DNA of 64,000 nucleotides from Arenibacter troitsensis (GTDB taxonomy: Bacteria; Bacteroidota; Bacteroidia; Flavobacteriales; Flavobacteriaceae): NCBI RefSeq assembly GCF_900177645.1, contig NZ_FXAO01000003.1, positions 405,150-469,149 on the forward strand, in the 5' to 3' direction. Below, in pieces: positions 16,506-25,073 of this stretch. The position numbers were made by a program, and so were the translations under genes. The notes under the pieces are model-generated. The model was given only the letters and a program-made list of their open reading frames with translations. It was not told the DNA's origin and did not search any database. Numbering within the stretch: the first letter of the stretch is position 1; each line of letters begins with the position of its first letter.

Positions 16506-19418
16506 CTAGGCAATAAGCGCCTCCTTCAGAACGGTAATAGGGTGCAATGCCTTCCTTTGGGTACCATCATATATCTGATGCCTACAGCTTGTTCCATTGG
16601 CAGCGATGATCACATCCTCTTCAGACTTCCTAACGGCCGGAAACAATTTTAGCTCCCCTACCTGCATACTTACCTCATAATGCTCCTTTTCATACCCAAA
16701 AGACCCTGCCATACCACAACATCCGGAACTAATAATAGAAACCGTATAATTCTTTGGAAGATTCAAGATATCAAAGGTTACCTTTTGGTTGGATATAGAC
16801 TTCTGATGGCAATGAGTATGAATCTTCACAGTCTTAGGTTCGTTTGTAAATAGATCGGATGTTATAACCCCCAATTGAATTTCCTTGGCCAAAAATTCTT
16901 CTATCAAAAATGAATTGGCAGCAACAGCATCGATCTTCTTTTTATCAAAGCCAAAGCGTTTGTATTCATCCCTAAACGTAAGTATTGCGGAAGGTTCCAA
17001 CCCAATAATTGGAAGCCCTTTATTCGTTAGCTGCGAAAGTTTATCCACATTTTTAATCGCCAATTGTTTGGCCTGTTTTAAGAATCCTTTGGAAATATAG
17101 GTCCTTCCACTTTCTGCATAAAAAAGTTCCACCTCATAGCCCAGTCGCGTTAGTACTTCAATAGCATCCCTACCCAGTTCAACATCCAAGTAGTTGGTAA
17201 ATTCATCGATATACAACACAACTTTGGACTTGGTAGCAACAACCTGACCCTTAACCCTTTGAAGCTCCTTATCAAAATCGAACTTATAGACTTTTGGCAA
17301 ACTTCGTTGCTCGGCAACGCCGACCGACTTTTTAAGCAATCCGCCCAATATTTTGGAATCGTACATGGCATTGGTAATTCCTGCCATATTGCTCCCCAAT
17401 TTATTCAACTTGGTATTATAGGCGAAAAGTTTTGCCCTCAAGGGATATCCGTTCTCTTCCTGATATTGATATAAAAACTCTGCTTTAAGTGTGGCCACAT
17501 CCACATTACTGGGGCATTCGCTGGAGCAGGCCTTACAGCTTAAGCACAGGTCAAAAACTTCTTTAAGCTCCTTATTGTTAAACTTATTCGTCTTTTCCGA
17601 AGAGGTTAAAAATTCTCGCAGGGTATTGGCACGGCCCCTTGTGGTATCCTTTTCATTCTTTGTGGCATGGTAACTTGGGCACATAGCTCCAGATACCAAA
17701 TGCGTTTTTCTACAATCCCCGCTACCATTACATTTTTCGGCCGCCTTTAGAATTCCTTCACTATCGGAGAAATCCATCAAGGTTTCAATTTCCGGTTCTT
17801 CGCGGTCAATTTCATACCTCAGGGATTCATCCATGGGATAGGCATCCACAATTTTACCTGGGTTAAAAATATTAAGGGGATCAAAATACGTCTTTACCCG
17901 CTTTAGCAGTTCATAATTCTTATCGCCTATCATTAAGGGGATAAACTCTGCCCTTACAATTCCATCCCCGTGTTCCCCGCTAAAGGATCCCTGATACTTT
18001 TTGGTAAGCTTGGCCACATCTGTAGTAATGGACCTGAACAAGGCCACATCTGCAGATTTCTTTAAATTTAGGATTGGCCGTAGATGCAACTCTCCTGCCC
18101 CTGCATGGGCATAATAGACCGCATCTTGCTTATAATCTTTCATTATTTGGCTGAATTCCCCTATAAAGTCCTTTAAATCCTCCAACGCCACTGCCGTATC
18201 CTCAATGCAGGCAACCGCTTTACGGTCACCAACAATATTTCCAAGAAGACCCAGTCCGGCCTTTCTGAGTTCAATGGCCTTATTCACGTCGGCCAACTTC
18301 AATATTGGGCTGGCATAGCTCAAACCAGACTTTTTAACGGTCTCCAATAAATGCTGAAGCTGTTTGTCCAAGTCCTCTTCGGTATCCGCCTTAACCTCCA
18401 ACATTAACAATGCGGCAGGATCGCCTTCCACAAAAAATCTGTTCTCCAATTGGGTCCGGTTATTTTTGGTACAATCCAAAATTACCTTGTCCATCATTTC
18501 GCAGGTATGTAGATTGTGGGTCATAAGGGGAGCCACATCCAACAAGCAATCTTCCAAAGTTTTATAATGTGTTACCACCATTCCAGAAAGTTTGGGAGGC
18601 AACTCGGTCAATTGCAGTACTATTTCCGTGGTAAAGGCCAAGGTGCCTTCACTACCACTCAATAATTTACATAAGTTAATGTTTTGGGGACTATCCCCAA
18701 AAATATTGTTCTTGAGCAACTCATCCACAGCGTAACCGGTATTGCGCCTATGGATCTGTGGTTTTGGAAATTCCTTTAAAATTTCCGCCTGTATTTCCTT
18801 ATTGCTTAATTCCTTATGTATGTTGTTGTAAATTTTTCCTTCAAACGTATCCAAAGACATTTTGCCCAGAAATTCGTTCAAGGACAGATCCCGGAATTCT
18901 ACCTTGCTCCCATCGGATAAATACGTCTTTAAGGAAACCACCTGATCTCGGGTTACCCCATACTGTATGGAGGTGGTTCCTGAGGAATTGTTCCCGACCA
19001 TACCACCTATCATACAACGGTTGGAGGTAGAGGTATTTGGCCCAAAAAATAGGCCATAAGGTTCCAAATAAAGGTTTAACTCGTCACGGATGACCCCTGG
19101 TTGAACGGTTACCTGCTTTTTATCTACATCAACGGAAAGAATCTTGGTAAAATTTTTAGAGACATCCACCACTATACCTTCCCCAACGCATTGCCCGGCA
19201 AGGGAGGTTCCCGCAGTTCTAGGTATTAAACCTATTTTATGTTCCCCGGCAAATAGAATTAGTTTTTTAATATCCTCCTCACTCTTCGGGTAAGCCACTG
19301 CCATTGGCATTTTTCTATACACGGAAGCATCGGTGGCATATAGGGTGGTCATTAATTTGTCTACAAACAAATCGCCCTCTAAATCCTCCTTTAATTTATT
19401 TAGCATATTTTTATCCAA
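16506..19418 (-). CDS. YdiJ-like FAD-linked oxidase / Fe-S fusion dehydrogenase
   Basis: A 970-residue fusion. The N-terminal FAD-binding PCMH domain (about residues 20-250) contains PRTAGTSLAGQCVG and NRCMIGGMVGNNSSGTTS. The FAD-oxidase C-terminal domain (about 270-530) contains YYAHAGAGELHLRP and GSFSGEHGDGIVR. A ferredoxin-like part (about 560-680) has CNGSGDCRKTHLVSGAMCPSY and CLSCKACSSECPSNVD, and a cysteine-rich CCG-type domain (about 850-930) has THCHQKS and SSGCCGMAGSFGYEKEHYEVS. The closest characterised relatives are the large FAD/Fe-S D-2-hydroxyacid dehydrogenases (YdiJ, D-2-hydroxyglutarate type) that feed electrons to a membrane acceptor. The exact substrate is not shown. It is a single-gene unit. 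Confidence 0.9.
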   Translation of the reverse strand: MDKNMLNKLKEDLEGDLFVDKLMTTLYATDASVYRKMPMAVAYPKSEEDIKKLILFAGEHKIGLIPRTAGTSLAGQCVGEGIVVDVSKNFTKILSVDVDKKQVTVQPGVIRDELNLYLEPYGLFFGPNTSTSNRCMIGGMVGNNSSGTTSIQYGVTRDQVVSLKTYLSDGSKVEFRDLSLNEFLGKMSLDTFEGKIYNNIHKELSNKEIQAEILKEFPKPQIHRRNTGYAVDELLKNNIFGDSPQNINLCKLLSGSEGTLAFTTEIVLQLTELPPKLSGMVVTHYKTLEDCLLDVAPLMTHNLHTCEMMDKVILDCTKNNRTQLENRFFVEGDPAALLMLEVKADTEEDLDKQLQHLLETVKKSGLSYASPILKLADVNKAIELRKAGLGLLGNIVGDRKAVACIEDTAVALEDLKDFIGEFSQIMKDYKQDAVYYAHAGAGELHLRPILNLKKSADVALFRSITTDVAKLTKKYQGSFSGEHGDGIVRAEFIPLMIGDKNYELLKRVKTYFDPLNIFNPGKIVDAYPMDESLRYEIDREEPEIETLMDFSDSEGILKAAEKCNGSGDCRKTHLVSGAMCPSYHATKNEKDTTRGRANTLREFLTSSEKTNKFNNKELKEVFDLCLSCKACSSECPSNVDVATLKAEFLYQYQEENGYPLRAKLFAYNTKLNKLGSNMAGITNAMYDSKILGGLLKKSVGVAEQRSLPKVYKFDFDKELQRVKGQVVATKSKVVLYIDEFTNYLDVELGRDAIEVLTRLGYEVELFYAESGRTYISKGFLKQAKQLAIKNVDKLSQLTNKGLPIIGLEPSAILTFRDEYKRFGFDKKKIDAVAANSFLIEEFLAKEIQLGVITSDLFTNEPKTVKIHTHCHQKSISNQKVTFDILNLPKNYTVSIISSGCCGMAGSFGYEKEHYEVSMQVGELKLFPAVRKSEEDVIIAANGTSCRHQIYDGTQRKALHPITVLKEALIA

Positions 19419-19509
19419 CTCAAAACAATTTTGGGCACTAAATTAAGTTTTATTGTTTCAGATTAATAATGAATTTTTAATTTTTACATTAATTAACTTT
19501 AGAACACTT

Positions 19510-20019
19510 ATGAAAATTTTAAAACTATTTACCCTATTTACGTTCTGTTCCTGGTTCTCTATGAATGCCCAGGAAATATCCGATCACGCCATAGGTCTTC
19601 GCTTAGGGGACAGTGATGGTTTTGGCGCTGAAATTTCCTATCAGAAATCTTTGGACCGTGACAACAGGTTGGAAGCCAACCTTGGATGGCGCGATAGCAG
19701 ATATTTCGATGCCTTTAAATTAACGGCACTTTACCAATGGGTTAGGCCTTTGGACGGAAATTTCAATTGGTACTACGGCGCTGGTGGTGGTTTAGGAAGT
19801 GTGGATTTCGCTTCCAGGCCCAATGGCAATGGCGGTTATTATACGCCCGATGGCGGCCTTTTTGTTTTGGCGGCAGGAGATATAGGTATTGAATATAACT
19901 TTGACATTCCTTTATTGATTTCGTTGGATTTTAGGCCTGAAATAGGCATTGTGGGCTATAAAGATTTCTCTGATAATTTTGATTTTGATATCGCCTTGGG
20001 AATTCGCTATCAGTTTTGA
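19510..20019 (+). CDS. Small outer-membrane beta-barrel-like secreted protein
   Basis: A 169-residue protein from the ATG at 19510, chosen because MKILKLFTLFTFCSWFSMNAQ is a clear signal peptide; an upstream extension to 19453 adds an implausible N-terminus. The mature part is made of alternating beta strands (DHAIGLRLGDSDGFGAEISYQKSL, RLEANLGWRDSRYF, FNWYYGAGGGLGSVDF) and ends in FDIALGIRYQF. A terminal aromatic residue is typical of outer-membrane barrels. It is probably an 8-stranded barrel; the function is unknown. A promoter-like TAACTTTA precedes the ATG. Confidence 0.75.
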   Translation: MKILKLFTLFTFCSWFSMNAQEISDHAIGLRLGDSDGFGAEISYQKSLDRDNRLEANLGWRDSRYFDAFKLTALYQWVRPLDGNFNWYYGAGGGLGSVDFASRPNGNGGYYTPDGGLFVLAAGDIGIEYNFDIPLLISLDFRPEIGIVGYKDFSDNFDFDIALGIRYQF

Positions 20020-20098
20020 TATAAATAACGAACTACTATTTAGTGGGCCATGAATGTTCTTGTAGCATTTATGGCTTTTTTTATTACTTATATATAAG

Positions 20099-20106
20099 TA
20101 CATTTG
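20099..20106 (+). promoter_or_regulatory. -7 element before the TlpA-like gene
   Basis: TACATTTG matches the Bacteroidota -7 consensus TAnnTTTG, 22 bases before the ATG at 20129. No clear TTG lies at the expected distance upstream. Confidence 0.35.
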
Positions 20107-20128
20107 CGCCAATCAAAAGAAAACAGCA

Positions 20129-21259
20129 ATGAGAAAAATATTATTATCTGTTACCGTAATTGTAGGAGTTGTAGCATGCAACAGTAAACCCGAAGGCTTT
20201 GTATTGAACGGAACCTTAACCGGGGATGTGGAAAACGGTACCCAAATCTTTATAAGAAAGATTGATGAAAACAATCAGCCATATGATATTGACACCACCA
20301 CTGTTGAAAACGGTAAGTTTACCATTAGCGGCCCTGCGGATTCACCTGACCTAATGTATGTTTTTGTTGATAAAGTACAAGGCTACACCCCGGTTGTCGC
20401 CGAGAAGGGTGAGATAGAACTTAGTGCCCAGAAGGATAGTTTAAATTTTGCCAAGGTTAAAGGTACTGAGCAAAATGATATTTTCTATAATTATCTAAAT
20501 GAATCAAGAGCCTTGTCCGATCAGGCAATGTCTATCCAAAGGGATATGCAAAACGCCAATATGAGCGGAAACGAAGCTACCGTTAACTCCTTGCGAGACG
20601 AGTTTGCCGAACTTCAGGAAGAATATAAGAATTTTGAATTGGACTTCATCAAGAACAATCCCAATGGTCTTATTTCCGCTTTGTTGATAGAAAAAGGACT
20701 TAATACAAGAATGGTGGAAAGCGAAGAAGCGCAGAAAATGTACGATGCCTTAACCCCAGAGATAAAAGAAACCCTGCCCGCCAAAAACATCCTAAAAAGT
20801 TTGGAAGCAGCCAAAGCTAGGGAAGAAAAAGGCAAGAGTACCGCAATTGGGGCTACTGCACCCGACTTTTCGGGACCTACCCCAGACGGTAAGGAATTGT
20901 CCCTAAAAGAGGCTATGGGCAAAGTGACCATCATCGATTTTTGGGCCGCCTGGTGTAAGCCTTGTAGGGTAGAAAACCCCAATGTGGTTAAGATATACAA
21001 CAAGTACCACTCCAAAGGACTTAATATAATTGGAGTTTCCTTGGATAGAAAGGAAGAAGATTGGAAAAAAGCCATTGCAGATGACAATCTAAGCTGGAAC
21101 CATATTTCCAGTTTGGATTATTTCAATGATGCCGTGGCCAAACTTTACAATGTAGAGGCCATTCCTGCCACCTTTATCCTTGATGAAAACGGGGTCATTA
21201 TTGCAAAAAACCTAAGAGGCGATGAATTGGAGTCGAAAATTTCAGAACTTTTGCAATAA
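20129..21259 (+). CDS. TlpA/ResA-like thiol-disulfide lipoprotein with DUF4369 domain
   Basis: A 376-residue predicted lipoprotein: MRKILLSVTVIVGVVACNSKPEG has a lipobox (VVAC) with Cys17. The N-terminal half (about residues 25-140) is a DUF4369-like beta domain (GFVLNGTLTGDVENGTQIFIRKI). A helical linker (about 150-235) follows, and a C-terminal thioredoxin fold of the AhpC/TSA-redoxin type contains WAAWCKPCR with Cys276 and Cys279 and the cis-proline segment VEAIPATFIL. It is likely periplasm-facing and reduces or isomerises disulfides. It is transcribed alone, ending at a strong terminator. Confidence 0.9.
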   Translation: MRKILLSVTVIVGVVACNSKPEGFVLNGTLTGDVENGTQIFIRKIDENNQPYDIDTTTVENGKFTISGPADSPDLMYVFVDKVQGYTPVVAEKGEIELSAQKDSLNFAKVKGTEQNDIFYNYLNESRALSDQAMSIQRDMQNANMSGNEATVNSLRDEFAELQEEYKNFELDFIKNNPNGLISALLIEKGLNTRMVESEEAQKMYDALTPEIKETLPAKNILKSLEAAKAREEKGKSTAIGATAPDFSGPTPDGKELSLKEAMGKVTIIDFWAAWCKPCRVENPNVVKIYNKYHSKGLNIIGVSLDRKEEDWKKAIADDNLSWNHISSLDYFNDAVAKLYNVEAIPATFILDENGVIIAKNLRGDELESKISELLQ

Positions 21260-21283
21260 CAAAGTTATACCAATTCATAAAAA

Positions 21284-21320
21284 AGGGAGGCTGTCCAAAA
21301 AGACAGCCTCCCTTTTTTTT
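21284..21320. terminator. Strong bidirectional terminator
   Basis: A 12-bp perfect stem (AGGGAGGCTGTC / GACAGCCTCCCT) with a short A-rich loop, flanked by A-run and T-run. It serves the TlpA-like gene and probably the convergent rhomboid gene. Confidence 0.9.
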
Positions 21321-21408
21321 ATCAAAAATATTAGATTGCACTGGAAATGCCACTAGAACAAAGTCCTAAATGAAACTAAGCCCATTATCCGGTGAAACAA
21401 TTGCGCAT

Positions 21409-22059
21409 TTATATTTTACCCATTTTACCAAGGATAAAAAGCAGCACAATGGGCAAAGCCAATAAAAGTACCATTAAGGTGTCCGTAACAAGTAGATCGG
21501 GCTTAAAGAACAGGGTTACTACATACCCCCCAATAGCACCCCCAAAGTGCGCAGTGTGACCAATATTTCCCAATCTAGTTTTCATTCCGTATATAGAATA
21601 AAACAAATAAAGGATTCCCAATACGTAAGCCGGCAATGGAATAGGGATGAACATAATTCCCAATCGCATCCCAGGCTCCAGTAGGATGGCCGAATACAAT
21701 ATACCAGTGACTGCCCCACTTGCCCCCACCGCACTGTAATAAGGCTCGTTCTTATGAAAGTACAATGCCAACAAACTACCGGCAATAAGGCTAATAAAAT
21801 AAAGGACAATGAATTTACCGGGACCAAACCAATCAATGACCACATCCGCAAAAAAGTATAGGGTAAACATATTAAAGAATAGATGGGAGAGGTCTACATG
21901 TAAAAAACCCGAAGTAACCATCCTATCCTTCTGTCCTGCCTGAATAGCACCTACACCAAACTTATAGCGTTCAAAGAAGGTATGGTTATTAAATCCCTTT
22001 AGGGAGGCAAGGATATTGGCAGCCATAATGGCAATGGTAGCAAGATGAAGGTTATTCAT
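21409..22059 (-). CDS. Rhomboid-family intramembrane serine protease
   Basis: A 216-residue, six-helix membrane protein from the ATG at 22059. Rhomboid signatures are present: HVDLSHLFFNMFTLYFFADVV (loop 1/helix 2), the catalytic serine in AVGASGAVTGILYSA, and the histidine in IGHTAHFGGAIGGY. It cleaves transmembrane substrates within the inner membrane; the substrates are unknown. A start at 22086 would add nine residues but lies within the divergent promoter, so 22059 is preferred. It is divergent from the acyltransferase gene. Confidence 0.88.
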   Translation of the reverse strand: MNNLHLATIAIMAANILASLKGFNNHTFFERYKFGVGAIQAGQKDRMVTSGFLHVDLSHLFFNMFTLYFFADVVIDWFGPGKFIVLYFISLIAGSLLALYFHKNEPYYSAVGASGAVTGILYSAILLEPGMRLGIMFIPIPLPAYVLGILYLFYSIYGMKTRLGNIGHTAHFGGAIGGYVVTLFFKPDLLVTDTLMVLLLALPIVLLFILGKMGKI

Positions 22060-22083
22060 GAAGAAAACTATTATTTTTAGGTT

Positions 22084-22101
22084 CAAATATAGCTATATTT
22101 G
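22084..22101. promoter_or_regulatory. Symmetrical divergent promoter (two -7 boxes in one palindrome)
   Basis: CAAATATAGCTATATTTG is a perfect 18-bp palindrome containing TATATTTG on the plus strand (22094-22101, toward the acyltransferase ATG at 22118) and TATATTTG on the minus strand (22091-22084, toward the rhomboid ATG at 22059). Both match TAnnTTTG at 16-24 bases from the start codon. No clear -33 TTG is seen on either side. Confidence 0.5.
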
Positions 22102-22117
22102 CCTTAATTATATCTGC

Positions 22118-23005
22118 ATGCAGTTTCTGGTCTATATTCTAGTTTACCCCCTTCTATGGTTTATTTCCATATTACCTTTTAGACTTTTTTATTTTTTTTC
22201 CGACTTTGTCTTTTTTGTACTTTTCTACGTTGTTGGCTATCGCAAAAAGGTCGTATTCGAAAATCTTTCCCGTGCCTTTCCGGATAAACCGGAAGAAGAG
22301 ATAAAAAAGATCCAAAAGGATTTCTACCGCCATATGTGCGATATGTTCCTAGAGATGGTGAAGACCTTGAACCTAACAAAAGAGGAATTAAAGGAACGCT
22401 ATAAGATCATCAATATTGAAGTTCTTCAGGATATTGTTAAAGAGAAAAGTGTGCTTATCGTATGTTCCCATTACGCCAATTGGGAATGGAACGTAAGCAT
22501 CAATAATTATGTAAACGCGAAAGGATATGCCGTGTATCAAAAAATTGGAAATTCCTATTTTGACGACCTGATAAAAAAAATAAGGGCAAAATGGAACACC
22601 ACCCTAATTACCCAACAAGAGACAGTAAAGACAGTGTATAGGAATGTCCAAAACGGGGTAATTTCGGCCTATGGCATGGTGAGCGACCAATCTCCCCAAG
22701 TAAAAAGGGCACAATATTGGAGTGAATTTATGGGTGTTAAGGTGCCTATTTTTAATGGACCAGAGAGTATGGCCCGGAAATTGGATCTAGCAGTCGTCTT
22801 CCTTAAGGTCTCTAAAGTAAAAAGGGGGTATTACCAAGCAGAATTCATACCCATTACCACTGCCGGCAGTACGACCAAAAAACATCAAATTACGGACCAA
22901 TTTCTAAGGTTGACCGAAGATCAGATACGTGAAAAACCCGAGTACTACCTTTGGACCCACAAACGTTGGAAACACCGAAATAAAGTCCCTGTAGAATTCC
23001 AATAG
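22118..23005 (+). CDS. LpxL/HtrB-family lysophospholipid acyltransferase
   Basis: A 295-residue protein from the ATG at 22118 with an N-terminal membrane anchor (MQFLVYILVYPLLWFISILPF, extended by FYFFSDFVFFVLFYVVGY). The family acyltransferase block is LIVCSHYANWEW (about residues 110-121; the HxxxxE/D-type His-Tyr-Ala-Asn-Trp-Glu), with a downstream GMVSDQSPQ and a C-terminal YYLWTHKRWKHRNK, both typical of LpxL-type lauroyl/acyl transferases that complete lipid A at the inner membrane. An upstream ATG at 22058 would place the promoter inside the gene, so the shorter start is chosen. Confidence 0.9.
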   Translation: MQFLVYILVYPLLWFISILPFRLFYFFSDFVFFVLFYVVGYRKKVVFENLSRAFPDKPEEEIKKIQKDFYRHMCDMFLEMVKTLNLTKEELKERYKIINIEVLQDIVKEKSVLIVCSHYANWEWNVSINNYVNAKGYAVYQKIGNSYFDDLIKKIRAKWNTTLITQQETVKTVYRNVQNGVISAYGMVSDQSPQVKRAQYWSEFMGVKVPIFNGPESMARKLDLAVVFLKVSKVKRGYYQAEFIPITTAGSTTKKHQITDQFLRLTEDQIREKPEYYLWTHKRWKHRNKVPVEFQ

Positions 23006-23236
23006 AAAATAGTAATACTTATTTACCTCCCAGCAAGCATTGACCAGCTGAAAAAAACCATCCAAACAGCAACATACCCAATTCTCGCTACCCTTGGAAG
23101 TAAATTGGTATTATCCCCTCCACAGCGCCATTAGGTCTATTGACTTGTGCACTACTGCTGTTGGTCTAAATTAGTGGTAAAATTGCCCTTTAATTTTTAT
23201 ATTAATACCATTGATTGACATAAAATCAGTTTTACT

Positions 23237-24232
23237 ATGGACATTTTGGGTACCCTCTATGATGAGGTAGTTGGATTTTTGGGCATTAGTCAAGCATTGG
23301 AGCTATTGCAGACCGGGGATTATAGCGTTTTCTCTACTTACGATGGTGTAGTATCCTTAATTTACCCCATAATTCCCCTTCTACTGTTACTGGAATTTAT
23401 CCTTGGTCTAGTCTATAAGAAACCTAACACCAAGGTATATAAGGTGAACTTCCTTATCTATGTATTTAATAGATTTATTGGCCGATTTATAGCCATAGCC
23501 ATGGTAACCTTAATTATAGGGTGGTTACAGCCCTATGCCCTATTCCAGACGAAAATGACCTGGTACTGGTTTATATACGGGTATATTGTTTGGGAATTTG
23601 GTCATTTCCTATACCACTATTGGGGTCATAAAGTGCGACTTTTTTGGTGCCTGCATTCTACCCATCACGCACCCGAACAAATGAACCTTTCCGTTACCCA
23701 TGCCCATTTTTTCCTGGAGGCCCCTTATGCGGATGCCATTAGAACCACAGTCTGTATTCTGTTGGGTGTTGAACCTGTTCTACTTTTTTTGATCATGTTT
23801 ATAGATAGTACCTATGGGGCATTTATCCATATAGGTGAAAATATGATGAAAGATGGCAGAATGGGGTTTTTGAACAAAGTTATATTAACCCCCTCCCACC
23901 ATAGGGTACATCATGCCAGAAATCCACTGTATATGGACACCAATTTCTGCAACTTATTGAATATTTGGGACAAGGTTTTTGGGACCTATCAAGAAGAACA
24001 ACATGATATTCAAATAGAATACGGCATTACCCGAAAAATGAATAGCGGCAACTTCTTGGATGTTTATTTTGGGGAATTTGTTGCCCTTTTCAAAGATGTG
24101 GCCAAAGCACCGGGATTAAAAAATAAACTTCTTTATATTATTATGCCTCCGGGTTGGAGTCATACCGGTGAACACCAGACCTCCAAGTTGGTCCGCGGAA
24201 CCTACTTAAGGGAACATCTGTCTAAGGAGTAA
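23237..24232 (+). CDS. Sterol desaturase / fatty acid hydroxylase-family membrane di-iron enzyme
   Basis: A 331-residue integral membrane protein with three to four hydrophobic segments. The His-box set of the fatty acid hydroxylase superfamily is complete: HFLYHYWGHK (about residues 126-135), CLHSTHHAPEQMN (about 141-153) and PSHHRVHHARNP (about 218-229). These ligate two irons that hydroxylate or desaturate a lipid. The substrate is unknown; related bacterial proteins act on sterols, carotenoids or alkyl lipids. The 3' end overlaps the convergent EEP gene by 11 bases. Confidence 0.88.
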   Translation: MDILGTLYDEVVGFLGISQALELLQTGDYSVFSTYDGVVSLIYPIIPLLLLLEFILGLVYKKPNTKVYKVNFLIYVFNRFIGRFIAIAMVTLIIGWLQPYALFQTKMTWYWFIYGYIVWEFGHFLYHYWGHKVRLFWCLHSTHHAPEQMNLSVTHAHFFLEAPYADAIRTTVCILLGVEPVLLFLIMFIDSTYGAFIHIGENMMKDGRMGFLNKVILTPSHHRVHHARNPLYMDTNFCNLLNIWDKVFGTYQEEQHDIQIEYGITRKMNSGNFLDVYFGEFVALFKDVAKAPGLKNKLLYIIMPPGWSHTGEHQTSKLVRGTYLREHLSKE

Positions 24233-25010
24233 ATACTAGGGTGGCTATCACGATACAGTGATCGCTGGCATAATTCTCACATAACACCTCATATTCCAAC
24301 ACCTGCCATTTTTCGGGCTGATTGTACATAATATGGTCAATGCAGATATTGGGACCGGTTGCCGGAAAAGTACCCTTCCACGCATTGGGATGTTTCGGTT
24401 TTGAGAATTTTTCGGAAATAATATTTATAGGGTTACTATTTGGGACTGCGTTAAGATCGCCCACCAACAAAGTCGGGAATTCCGTATCCCCCAAATGCGC
24501 AACGATGGCCTTGGCCTGCATCACCTTATCGGTTTCATCCTTCAAGTGATCCAAATGTGTCCCCACAAACTGAATGGTATTACCTTTTTTGGTTTTGACC
24601 CGGGTCACCAAGGCTGCCCTAGGTTCCGAATTCGGCAAGTGGGGCAGCGCCAAATTTTCACTCCCAATAAACGTAAATTTTGATAGCACCGCTTCACCGT
24701 ACTCCCCTCCATCGTAATACATGGCTCTGGCAAATAACGAGGCCATTTTTGTCCGGATTCCCAATTCTGTGGGCAAATCGTAGTTTTTGGCTCTATTCGT
24801 TTTAAAATCGACCTCTTGTAAGGCCACTAAATCCGGTTGGTAATGATTAATCACACCGGCAATGGTATCCAAGTTAAAATCGTTCTTCGTAGTGGCCCCA
24901 TGTAGAATGTTAAAACTCATCACCCTCAGGGTATCTGCCTGTGCAAGGCTACAATAAGATGTGCCTCCTATAAAAACGAAAAGAAGTAATTTTATGATGT
25001 GGTTTCTCAT
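24222..25010 (-). CDS. Secreted endonuclease/exonuclease/phosphatase-family protein
   Basis: A 262-residue protein with a signal peptide (MRNHIIKLLLFVFIGGTSYCSLAQA) and all EEP-fold motifs: MSFNILHG, LVALQEVDFKTNR, VGTHLDHL, LLVGDLNAVPNS and CIDHIMYN followed by YASDHCIV. Catalysis uses Mg2+ and the terminal Asp-His pair. Exported members hydrolyse phosphodiesters such as nucleic acids, sphingomyelin or inositol phosphates; the substrate here is not determined. It is convergent with and overlaps the desaturase-family gene. Confidence 0.85.
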   Translation of the reverse strand: MRNHIIKLLLFVFIGGTSYCSLAQADTLRVMSFNILHGATTKNDFNLDTIAGVINHYQPDLVALQEVDFKTNRAKNYDLPTELGIRTKMASLFARAMYYDGGEYGEAVLSKFTFIGSENLALPHLPNSEPRAALVTRVKTKKGNTIQFVGTHLDHLKDETDKVMQAKAIVAHLGDTEFPTLLVGDLNAVPNSNPINIISEKFSKPKHPNAWKGTFPATGPNICIDHIMYNQPEKWQVLEYEVLCENYASDHCIVIATLVFTP

Positions 25011-25073
25011 TGGTCCTATTAAAGAATTAGGGCCGAAAATAGGTGATTTTCGACCCCTGTTTAAACTATTGTC

